Shown here piece after piece: positions 9,271-14,398 of a DNA stretch of 14,493 nucleotides. The stretch's first letter is position 1. Every line of letters starts with the position of its first letter. This DNA comes from CAYLNH01 sp964384625 (GTDB taxonomy: Bacteria; Verrucomicrobiota; Lentisphaeria; JABSQK01): assembly GCA_964384625.1 (NCBI GenBank), contig CAYLNH010000178.1, positions 1-14,493 on the forward strand, written 5' to 3'. The translations under genes were made by a program, and so were the position numbers. A model generated the notes under the pieces. The model did not search any database, was not told the DNA's origin, and saw nothing but the letters and a program-made list of their open reading frames with translations.

Positions 9271-9299
9271 AGAATAGATGAAGAATGGCACGAGGGCAA
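9271..9299 (-). promoter_or_regulatory. Candidate promoter of the tmk-holB operon
   Basis: On the minus strand, TTGCCC (9299-9294) is followed at 17 nt by TATTCT (9276-9271), each matching 4 of 6 consensus bases. The start would fall near 9264, about 20 nt before the tmk ATG and just enough for its ribosome site. It is a plausible but weak pattern match. Confidence 0.4.
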
Positions 9300-9336
9300 G
9301 GCGGAATTGGGAAACGGGTGGTTCGCCGGCAAAGCA

Positions 9337-9371
9337 GACGGTATGCGAGACACCATACACGGAACACGGGA
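9337..9371 (+). repeat. Degenerate heptamer tract next to palindromic element copy 2
   Basis: Five 7-bp steps read GACGGTA, TGCGAGA, CACCATA, CACGGAA and CACGGGA, a decayed version of the CACGGTA/CACGAAA array at 7467-7529. As in copy 1, the tract lies just to the left of the palindromic element, here 16 nt away. Confidence 0.6.
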
Positions 9372-9387
9372 GGACGAGTACCGGGCA

Positions 9388-9427
9388 CATCCGGTTCCTG
9401 CGGCGCGTCATTATTGACGCGCTCCTG
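9388..9427 (+). repeat. Dispersed palindromic element, copy 2
   Basis: 38 of 40 bases match 7539-7578, in the same orientation. The stem, CGCGTCA-TTAT-TGACGCG (9404-9421), is extended by an outer G-C pair (9403/9422) to 8 bp. It sits in the divergent gap between tmk and the PP-loop locus, unlike copies 1 and 3, which sit just past a minus-strand stop codon. Confidence 0.8.
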
Positions 9428-9488
9428 ATTCCGGATATCCTGTTTCGTCCGGCGAGCCACTATGCTTTCTGCCGGACTGCTTTATAGT
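9414..9488 (+). promoter_or_regulatory. Candidate promoter region for the PP-loop locus
   Basis: Two weak options are visible. TTGACG (9414-9419, inside the right arm of palindrome copy 2) is followed at 16 nt by TATCCT (9436-9441). Alternatively TATAGT (9483-9488) matches 5 of 6 bases of a -10 box but has no clear -35; it would give a leader of about 38 nt to the ATG at 9533. The first option would mean the repeat element supplies a -35 box. Confidence 0.3.
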
Positions 9489-9532
9489 TCCGACAGTCTG
9501 CCCATACACCGGATTCATCACCAGAGGGAACC

Positions 9533-9673
9533 ATGCACACCGATCTCACGCTTCTCCACAGGCCACTCCTGCAATCCTACCAGCGGCAATTGCCCTTGCC
9601 GCTTGTCGTCGTTGCCGACGGCCGGCGGGCGATCCCGGGGTCGACGCGACCGGCTGCAGGTGGCCGGCGATGA
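9533..9673 (+). CDS. Short upstream ORF, 46 aa, ATGA-coupled to the PP-loop gene
   Basis: ATG 9533 has a good Shine-Dalgarno (AGAGGG, 9523-9528, 4 nt upstream). The frame ends with TGA 9671-9673, which overlaps the next ATG (9670-9672) as ATGA, a typical translational coupling junction. The peptide begins MHTDLTLLHRPLLQSYQRQL and includes a hydrophobic stretch, PLPLVVVADG. I recognise no family. It may be a leader or coupling ORF, a small protein, or the true N terminus of the downstream gene cut off by a one-base frameshift: the downstream frame is also open, without a start codon, back through this interval. Confidence 0.4.
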   Translation: MHTDLTLLHRPLLQSYQRQLPLPLVVVADGRRAIPGSTRPAAGGRR

Positions 9674-10767
9674 CGCCGAACCTGGAGATTCACCAGGAGG
9701 CCGACGACCTCGTCCGGATCCGGTTTCAGCTTTCGGGCGAGACGGTCGAGACCTCGTTCCGCAGTTTCGGCACAGTGTTGACGCCGACATCCGAAGCGGC
9801 CGTGGCTCTGGCGTTGCCGGTTGCCATGTGGTCCGGAACCGCGATTCGAATCGCCGGCGGGTTGAACGCCGGGTTCGTCGAGGGGGTACACCGCAGTCAG
9901 ATGCTGATGAACTCCTGGTGGCCGGAATTCAAAGTGGTTGCCGTGGACTGCGACGGTCAGTCTTCGGCCCGGCCGGCTCGGGGCGACGGCATCGCCTGCT
10001 TCTTCTCCAACGGCCTTGACTCGCAGCACACTTTGCTTTCGCATACGGCCGAGATCACGGACCTGATCTTTGTGCGGGGGTTCAACCTGAACCCCAAACA
10101 CGGTGAGTTTATCGATCGCTACAAATCTCACGTTCAGACGGTTGCTGCTGCGTTCGGCAAGGACTTGATTACAATTGAGTCGCCGTTTCGTCAGTTCTAT
10201 CGTCATCGCAGCGGCTGGCTTCGGTCGCACGGAGCGGCGATGGCGACGATTGCGCACCTGCTGTCGCATCGTTGTCGCCGGTTCTATATCGCCGGCTCTC
10301 ACTCGGGCGGCGACTACATCCCTTATGGCACACATCCGTTGCTGGAACACTTGTGGTCCAGCGAAGGCGTGGAGATCATTCATGACGGCGCCGGTGTGCG
10401 GCGGGCGGAGAAGGCGAAGGCGATTGCTGAACATGATGTGATGCTGGAAAACCTGAGGGTCTGCTTTCACCGGCCGGAAGGTTATCTCAACTGCGGGATC
10501 TGCGAGAAATGCCTGCGGACGATGGTCGACCTTTACGAAGCCGGAGCGTTGGCGCGATGCCCGGCATTTGCCGTCCCGCTGGATTACGATCGGGTGGCGC
10601 GGATCAAGTTCCATGACGACTGGATGGAAACGTATTATCGGGTCATGCTGTTCCACCTGGAGGAGATTGGCGCCGATCCGCGTCTGACCGCGGCGATGCG
10701 TCATGTGGTGAAGCAGAGCCGCATCCCCTGGCCGCTGGTCAGGGCCTGGAACCGGTTCGTGCGTTGA
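9670..10767 (+). CDS. PP-loop ATPase-like protein of unknown function, 365 aa
   Basis: Resembles PP-loop nucleotide-binding (adenine nucleotide alpha-hydrolase) proteins such as QueC-like enzymes, which activate a substrate by adenylation. Seen: after an N-terminal domain of about 105 residues comes FFSNGLDS (111-118), a variant of the SGGxDS pyrophosphate loop with Asn for the middle Gly. It is followed by GSHSGGDYIPYGTHPLLEHLWS (about 213-234) and a CGICEKC triad (C275, C278, C281) resembling a metal site. The remaining 85 residues have no recognised motif. QueC is about 230 residues, so this is longer and is not called QueC. ATG 9670 has AGGTGG 6 nt upstream. It stands alone on + between minus-strand operons, so context gives no pathway. 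An uncharacterised family is the safest label; nucleotide binding is inferred. Confidence 0.75.
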   Translation: MTPNLEIHQEADDLVRIRFQLSGETVETSFRSFGTVLTPTSEAAVALALPVAMWSGTAIRIAGGLNAGFVEGVHRSQMLMNSWWPEFKVVAVDCDGQSSARPARGDGIACFFSNGLDSQHTLLSHTAEITDLIFVRGFNLNPKHGEFIDRYKSHVQTVAAAFGKDLITIESPFRQFYRHRSGWLRSHGAAMATIAHLLSHRCRRFYIAGSHSGGDYIPYGTHPLLEHLWSSEGVEIIHDGAGVRRAEKAKAIAEHDVMLENLRVCFHRPEGYLNCGICEKCLRTMVDLYEAGALARCPAFAVPLDYDRVARIKFHDDWMETYYRVMLFHLEEIGADPRLTAAMRHVVKQSRIPWPLVRAWNRFVR

Positions 10768-10782
10768 CACAGGCCGGAAGCC

Positions 10783-10799
10783 CCTGCCACGGGGGCAGG
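10783..10799 (+). terminator. Hairpin just after the PP-loop gene
   Basis: CCTGCC (10783-10788), loop ACGGG, GGCAGG (10794-10799): a 6-bp GC stem beginning 15 nt after the stop codon. No U-tract follows. A second hairpin, GCACC-GCC-GGTGC (10812-10824), comes right after. They may mark the transcript end but are not classic intrinsic terminators. Confidence 0.3.
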
Positions 10800-10883
10800 T
10801 GGTGGGCGCCGGCACCGCCGGTGCTGCAGGATGCAGGATGTTGACCTGGTGAGGCGGGGACTGGGTGACCCACGGGTCGACTG

Positions 10884-10928
10884 GAATCGACTGTTGTCGA
10901 TTCGGTTTGGAATCCATCCCGAGATTCC
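10884..10928. repeat. Two adjacent inverted repeats in the convergent spacer
   Basis: GAATCGAC-TGTT-GTCGATTC (10884-10903) is a perfect 8-bp stem with a 4-nt loop. Six bases later, GGAATC and GATTCC (10909-10928) form a 6-bp stem with an 8-nt loop. Both have lower GC than most of the surrounding DNA. They lie between the ends of the PP-loop gene and the prenyltransferase gene; an operator-like or 3'-end role is unproven. Confidence 0.5.
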
Positions 10929-10944
10929 GCTCGGTCGTTGAAGC

Positions 10945-10965
10945 GATGAAACACGAAACACGCCG
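10945..10965 (+). repeat. Heptamer relic in the convergent spacer
   Basis: GATGAAA, CACGAAA and CACGCCG read as three 7-bp steps, one identical to a unit of the array at 7467-7529. It is too short to be certain, but it falls on the far side of the PP-loop gene from the tract at 9337-9371. Confidence 0.4.
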
Positions 10966-10970
10966 AGACC

Positions 10971-11007
10971 GCTCTCCTGGCGCCGCCGGCAACGGCTGCC
11001 GGAGAGC
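10971..11007 (-). terminator. Candidate terminator of the trxB-prenyltransferase operon
   Basis: GCTCTCC (10971-10977) pairs with GGAGAGC (11001-11007), and an inner GCCG/CGGC stem adds structure. On the minus strand the hairpin starts 28 nt after the prenyltransferase stop and is followed by a loosely T-rich run (TGTTTCGTGTTTC, from about 10960 downwards). The tail is interrupted and about 10 nt away, so efficiency is doubtful. Confidence 0.35.
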
Positions 11008-11035
11008 TGCATCATGCCGCGGTCGGAGGGCAGCG

Positions 11036-12082
11036 TCAATGGTCGCGGTTGACGGTGTATTCGGCCCAGGCCTGGAGGAGGTTGCGGCAGGCGCCGGCGG
11101 GAAGCTGCCGGAGACGGGTAAGGGCGGTGGCGTGGTACTGCTGCATCTTCGCCTCGGTGGCGGCCAGGGCGCCGCCCGCACGGAGGATTTCCGCGGCTTC
11201 CGCGATCTGCGCCGACGTCAGATCCGCGGTGCCAAGGAGGTCCTGGAACCGGCGGCGGACGTCGGCGTCGAGGCACTCCATCGCCTGAGCGAAGAGATAC
11301 GTACGCTTGCCCTGGCGTAAGTCGGAGCCGACGGGTTTGCCGAGCTTGTCTTCGTCGCCGAACATGCCGAGCAGGTCGTCCCTCAACTGGAACGCCAGGC
11401 CGGCGGCTTCGGCAAAATCGCCGATGGCCGTGACGCGGTCGTCAGTGCGATCCGTGATCTCGAGACCGATCATGGCGCCGGCTTCGGCGGCGTAGCGCAG
11501 CAGGATCGCGGTCTTCAGCCGCAGCATCTGCTCCATCTCGTCGACGGTGATATCGGTGAACGGCCGCAACTCGAATTCGACGTCCATGGCTTCGCCGCTG
11601 ATCAGTTGGGGCGTGAGTTCGTCGTTCATGCGGGCGGCCAGCGCCAGGCGGATGTTTGCGGGGACGCCATCGGCTTGGAGGATCAGCGATGTACTCCAGG
11701 CCTGCTGTACGTCGCCGGCGAGGATCGCCTGGCTGATACCAAACTGTGCAGCGCGGGAATCATCCCCAACCAGATCTTGTACCAGCCGATGGGCGGAGGG
11801 ACCGCCGCGGCGCGTATCGTCTTGATCGATGATATCATCGTGCACCAGCGTCCAGGTATGGAACAGTTCGACGGCGGCGGCCACGGGCAGCGCGCGGTCG
11901 CGGTCAGCAGCAAAGAGGCCGCAGCTCCACAGGACCAATGCCGGCCGCAGCATTTTGCCGCCGCGCCGGGGGTAGGCCAGCGCGGCCTGCTGCAGACAAT
12001 CGGGCGCCAGCTGTTCGCAGTAGTCCGACGCTTCGAGGAATGCTTTGACGCTTGCGGCGACCCGACCCAGTTCGTCTTTCAT
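11036..12082 (-). CDS. Polyprenyl diphosphate synthase (trans-isoprenyl, class I)
   Basis: Condenses isopentenyl diphosphate with an allylic diphosphate in isoprenoid synthesis (quinone tails, carrier lipids or other terpenoids). The 348 residues are typical. Seen: GGKMLRP (41-47, diphosphate binding), first Asp-rich motif DDIID (82-86) within VHDDIIDQDDTRRG, and the second motif DDLLGMFGD (235-243), followed by LGKPVGSDLRQGKRT. The second motif has Gly where many members have a third Asp, a variant that also occurs in actinobacterial-type GGPP synthases. Trp at position -5 from the first motif suggests a short product (C15-C20), by the general rule that a bulky residue there limits chain length. 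Start ATG 12082 lies 5 nt after the trxB stop with no strong Shine-Dalgarno, so translation probably depends on trxB. FPP versus GGPP synthase cannot be decided, so no symbol is given. Confidence 0.92.
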   Translation of the reverse strand: MKDELGRVAASVKAFLEASDYCEQLAPDCLQQAALAYPRRGGKMLRPALVLWSCGLFAADRDRALPVAAAVELFHTWTLVHDDIIDQDDTRRGGPSAHRLVQDLVGDDSRAAQFGISQAILAGDVQQAWSTSLILQADGVPANIRLALAARMNDELTPQLISGEAMDVEFELRPFTDITVDEMEQMLRLKTAILLRYAAEAGAMIGLEITDRTDDRVTAIGDFAEAAGLAFQLRDDLLGMFGDEDKLGKPVGSDLRQGKRTYLFAQAMECLDADVRRRFQDLLGTADLTSAQIAEAAEILRAGGALAATEAKMQQYHATALTRLRQLPAGACRNLLQAWAEYTVNRDH

Positions 12083-12087
12083 CTGGT

Positions 12088-13038
12088 CTATCCGATCCCC
12101 TGTTCGGCGAGCCAGCGTTCGGCGTCGAGCGCGGCGGCACAGCCGGTGCCGGCCGCGGTGATCGCCTGGCGGTAGAGCTTGTCGACCACGTCGCCGCAGG
12201 CGAAGACGCCTTCCACACTCGTCATTGTGCGGCCGGGGGTGACGACGATGTAACCCGCTTCATCCATGTCAAGCTGGTCCCTGAGAAAGTCGGTGTTCGG
12301 CTTGTGGCCGATGGCGTAGAAGATGCCGGCGCAGTCGACGTCCGTCTCTTCGTCCGTCTGCACGTTCTTCAGGCGGGCCGCCGTGACGCCGTCGTCGTCG
12401 CCGACGGCGTCGACCAGAACGGAGTCCCAGAGGACGTCGATCTTCTCGTGGTCGAGCACGCGCTGCTGCATGATCTTGCTGGCGCGCAGTTCATCGCGGC
12501 GATGGACGATATAGACCTTGCTGCCGTACTTCGTCAGGAACAGTGCCTCTTCGCAGGCGGAGTCGCCGCCGCCGATGACGGCGATGGGGTTGTCGCGGAA
12601 TCGGGGTAGGGCGCCGTCACAGACGGCACAGGCACTCATGCCTTTGTTCCAGAATTTGTCTTCGGACGGCACGCCGAGGCGTTTGGCGGTAGCGCCGGTG
12701 GCGATGATCAGGGCTTGCGCCTCGATTTCGCGGCCGGAGGATTCTACTTTGAACGGGCGTGCGCTGAGATCGACTTCAGTGACGTCTTCCATCTCGGTCT
12801 TCGTGCCGAACTCAACGGCTTGGGCGCGGAGTTTGTCCATCAGGTCGGGGCCGGAGATGCCGCCGTCGGGGAAGCCGGGGAAGTTCTCGACTTCGGTGGT
12901 GGTCATGAGTTGTCCGCCCGGGTTGCCGCCGGCACTGAAGCCTTCAAACACGAAGGGCTTGAGTTCGGCGCGGGCCGCATAGATGGCGGCGGTAAAGCCG
13001 GCGGGCCCGGAGCCGATGATCACGAGGTTCTCTGCCAT
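12088..13038 (-). CDS. trxB: Thioredoxin reductase
   Basis: NADPH-dependent flavoenzyme that reduces thioredoxin in the cytosol. The 316 residues match the low-molecular-weight bacterial type. Seen: N-terminal FAD-binding GSGPAG (9-14), GGQLMTTTEVENFPGF (about 41-56), redox disulfide C137-A-V-C140 followed by DG, NADPH-fold GGGDSA (156-161), the HRRD motif (179-182) that favours NADPH, and the C-terminal FAD motif GVFACGD. The start is firm: AGAGGA (13050-13045) lies 6 nt before the ATG. It is the first gene of a two-gene operon with the prenyl synthase, 5 nt apart. No thioredoxin gene is in the window. Confidence 0.96.
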   Translation of the reverse strand: MAENLVIIGSGPAGFTAAIYAARAELKPFVFEGFSAGGNPGGQLMTTTEVENFPGFPDGGISGPDLMDKLRAQAVEFGTKTEMEDVTEVDLSARPFKVESSGREIEAQALIIATGATAKRLGVPSEDKFWNKGMSACAVCDGALPRFRDNPIAVIGGGDSACEEALFLTKYGSKVYIVHRRDELRASKIMQQRVLDHEKIDVLWDSVLVDAVGDDDGVTAARLKNVQTDEETDVDCAGIFYAIGHKPNTDFLRDQLDMDEAGYIVVTPGRTMTSVEGVFACGDVVDKLYRQAITAAGTGCAAALDAERWLAEQGIG

Positions 13039-13113
13039 ATCTTATCCTCTATTGTGGTATTGTCGATACTCAGTATTCACCGGAACACCGTCCCTGTGTC
13101 GCCGGCGTGGGTA

Positions 13114-13141
13114 ACCATAAAGTTTCAGGCAGAAGAAGCAA
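13114..13141 (-). promoter_or_regulatory. Candidate promoter of the trxB operon
   Basis: Minus strand: TTGCTT (13141-13136), 16 nt, TATGGT (13119-13114). The -10 box matches 4 of 6 bases. It would give a leader of about 70 nt. Weak pattern match only. Confidence 0.3.
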
Positions 13142-13230
13142 CCGGGTGTGATGGGTGATCTTTCGCAAGCGCTCGACCAAGCCGGTATCGGCTGTCCGGC
13201 GAGGAGAGGATACGCGTCGCGTTCGTAAAC

Positions 13231-13250
13231 GGGCGCTGCCCCTTGGACCC
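13231..13250 (+). repeat. GC element GGGCGCTGCCCCTTGGACCC, copy 1
   Basis: This 20-mer is identical to 14321-14340. Its first part, GGGC-GCT-GCCC, is a small hairpin with a three-base loop. Similar GC-rich words recur between genes in many high-GC bacteria; their role is not known to me. Confidence 0.8.
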
Positions 13251-13333
13251 GGGCTCCGCCACGGCGGATAAATCCCGGCGGCGGCCCCTGCACCCCAAAG
13301 CTGCGCTTGGCGCTCGGAAAGGAATGCGCTTTG

Positions 13334-13370
13334 CGTCCGGTTACTGGTCCGCGTCATTGTTGACGCGGCC
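13334..13370 (+). repeat. Dispersed palindromic element, copy 3 (diverged)
   Basis: 29 of 37 bases match copy 1 without gaps, including the stem CGCGTCA-TTGT-TGACGCG (13350-13367). The stem gains an outer C-G pair (13349/13368), where copy 2 has G-C. It has the same orientation as copies 1 and 2. It lies 17 nt beyond the stop codon of the MBL-fold gene; in copy 1 the same stem lies 16 nt beyond the holB stop. Confidence 0.7.
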
Positions 13371-13384
13371 GCGCTTCGCGTGTC

Positions 13385-14170
13385 TCAGGCAAGCTCTACT
13401 TGCAGGCCGTCGTGGGCCAGTTGGATACCTGTTGGCAATTCGCCTGCGACATCGGCATGCAGCCCCATCAGGTGGGTGATGTGTGTGAAATACGTCGTGG
13501 TGCCGCCGAGTTCTGCGGCGAGTTCGAGGGCCTCAGTCAGAGTCAAGTGGTGGGCGTGGCTGCGGTCCAGATCCCAGATGGCGCCGAGGATGATGACGTC
13601 GGCGCCGCGAACGACCTCGACGGTTTCCGGCGGCAGCGCTTTGCAGTCGCTCAGATACGCCAGGCGTTTGCCGCCGCACTCGAAGAGATAGCCGCGGATG
13701 ACGTCGCAGCCGTGGTCGACGGCAACGGGGGTGACCGTGAAGCCCGGGAACTCGATGACGTCGAAAGCGATTGTGATCAGCTCCAGCTGCGGCCGGTAGA
13801 GCCCGGGTGTCGGCGTTCGGAGGGTGTAGCCGAAGACCTGACGGAAGTGTGCTTCCATATGCTCGGGCAGGTAGACCGGGATGGTGGATTGCTGGATGCG
13901 GTTGAAGCGGCGGACGTCGTCCATGCCCATGAAATGGTCGGCATGCAGGTGGGTGAGGAGGATGGCGTCGAGCCGGGGAATGCCGCTGCGCAGGCATTGT
14001 TGGCGGAAGTCCGGGGTGACGTCGACGAGTACATGGAAGCCGTCGTGTTCGACCCGGAGACTGGAGCGCAGGCGTTGGTCACGCGGGTCGTCGGAGGAGC
14101 AGACGACGCAGCTGCAGAGAATTTCGGGCACGCCCTGGGACGTACCACTGCCGAGGAATTCGAATTGCAT
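13385..14170 (-). CDS. PhnP-like MBL-fold metallo-hydrolase
   Basis: Metallo-beta-lactamase-fold phosphodiesterase-like enzyme, 261 residues. Seen: N-terminal GSGTSQGVP (7-15), a C19-x-C21-x2-C24 cluster matching the structural zinc site of PhnP, metal-binding HLHADH (74-79), H153 in AVDHG, D175 in YLSDC, and late histidines H205/H208 and H230/H233 (THITH). This set fits a two-metal active site. PhnP cleaves 5-phosphoribosyl 1,2-cyclic phosphate in phosphonate breakdown, but no other phn gene is in view, so the substrate is open and no symbol is given. ATG 14170 is fixed by the conserved N terminus. No Shine-Dalgarno precedes it, and a promoter-like pair ends 5 nt upstream, suggesting a leaderless transcript. 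It has the same direction as trxB, but 346 nt with repeats separate them, so it is probably not one operon. Confidence 0.9.
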   Translation of the reverse strand: MQFEFLGSGTSQGVPEILCSCVVCSSDDPRDQRLRSSLRVEHDGFHVLVDVTPDFRQQCLRSGIPRLDAILLTHLHADHFMGMDDVRRFNRIQQSTIPVYLPEHMEAHFRQVFGYTLRTPTPGLYRPQLELITIAFDVIEFPGFTVTPVAVDHGCDVIRGYLFECGGKRLAYLSDCKALPPETVEVVRGADVIILGAIWDLDRSHAHHLTLTEALELAAELGGTTTYFTHITHLMGLHADVAGELPTGIQLAHDGLQVELA

Positions 14171-14175
14171 GCGCT

Positions 14176-14204
14176 ACGGTAGTGCGGGTTGTATGGTGTG
14201 CCAA
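14176..14204 (-). promoter_or_regulatory. Candidate promoter of the MBL-fold gene, possibly leaderless
   Basis: Minus strand: TTGGCA (14204-14199, 5 of 6 bases), 17 nt, TACCGT (14181-14176, 3 of 6). The -10 box ends 5 nt before the ATG, which places the transcription start at or within a base or two of the start codon. This agrees with the missing Shine-Dalgarno. Confidence 0.4.
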
Positions 14205-14215
14205 GTAGGTCGCCT

Positions 14216-14310
14216 GGGAGTGCGGGCTGCGCCCGGGAGTGCGGGCTGCGCCCGGAAGTGCGGGCTGCGCCCGGGAGTGCGGGCTGCGCCCGGGAGTGCG
14301 GGCTGCACCC
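14216..14310 (+). repeat. 19-bp tandem repeat, block 1 (5 units)
   Basis: Five head-to-tail units of GGGAGTGCGGGCTGCGCCC start at 14216, 14235, 14254, 14273 and 14292. Unit 3 has one change (GGAAG) and unit 5 one change (GCACCC). Each standard unit, together with the next base, contains a hairpin, CGGGC-TGC-GCCCG. There are no spacers, so this is not a CRISPR array. Confidence 0.92.
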
Positions 14311-14320
14311 GGAAGGAAAG

Positions 14321-14372
14321 GGGCGCTGCCCCTTGGACCCCGCCAGGGAGCGGGTGCGCCCCCTGGACCCCC
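14321..14372 (+). repeat. GC element copy 2 plus a related GC word
   Basis: 14321-14340 repeats the 20-mer found at 13231-13250 exactly. A related word follows at 14352-14372 (GGGTGCGCCCCCTGGACCCCC). They separate the two 19-bp tandem blocks. Confidence 0.75.
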
Positions 14373-14398
14373 ACGTTGTTGGCGCGCTTTGCGCGGCG

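Larger units (their letters stand above)
13039..13384. other. 346-nt non-coding spacer between trxB and the MBL-fold gene
   Basis: Open frames cross this stretch, but none has a ribosome site or family-like sequence. From right to left it holds palindromic element copy 3, a C-rich segment with a copy of the 20-mer GC element, and the trxB leader with its candidate promoter. No tRNA or small-RNA fold was recognised by eye. Confidence 0.6.

Noticed and set aside
9246..9356. Extension of tmk upstream to 9356
   Set aside because: It enters the repeat region and lacks family sequence; the conserved N terminus and GGAG site support 9245.
7467..13368. Small minus-strand ORFs starting at the palindrome with an MTR-x-x-NR peptide
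   Set aside because: The shared peptide comes from the repeated DNA; it runs into heptamers or unrelated sequence and has no ribosome site.
13039..13384. tRNA or small RNA gene in the spacer
   Set aside because: No cloverleaf arms or conserved T-loop were found by eye on either strand; the content is explained by repeats and a leader.
12052..14182. Plus-strand ORFs antisense to trxB and the MBL-fold gene (for example 13400-14182)
   Set aside because: The opposite strand carries full family motifs; these frames have acid- and glycine-rich shadow composition.
14174..14374. Minus-strand ORF of 66 codons over the 19-bp repeats
   Set aside because: The 19-bp period breaks the frame, so the translated units are not a consistent peptide repeat.
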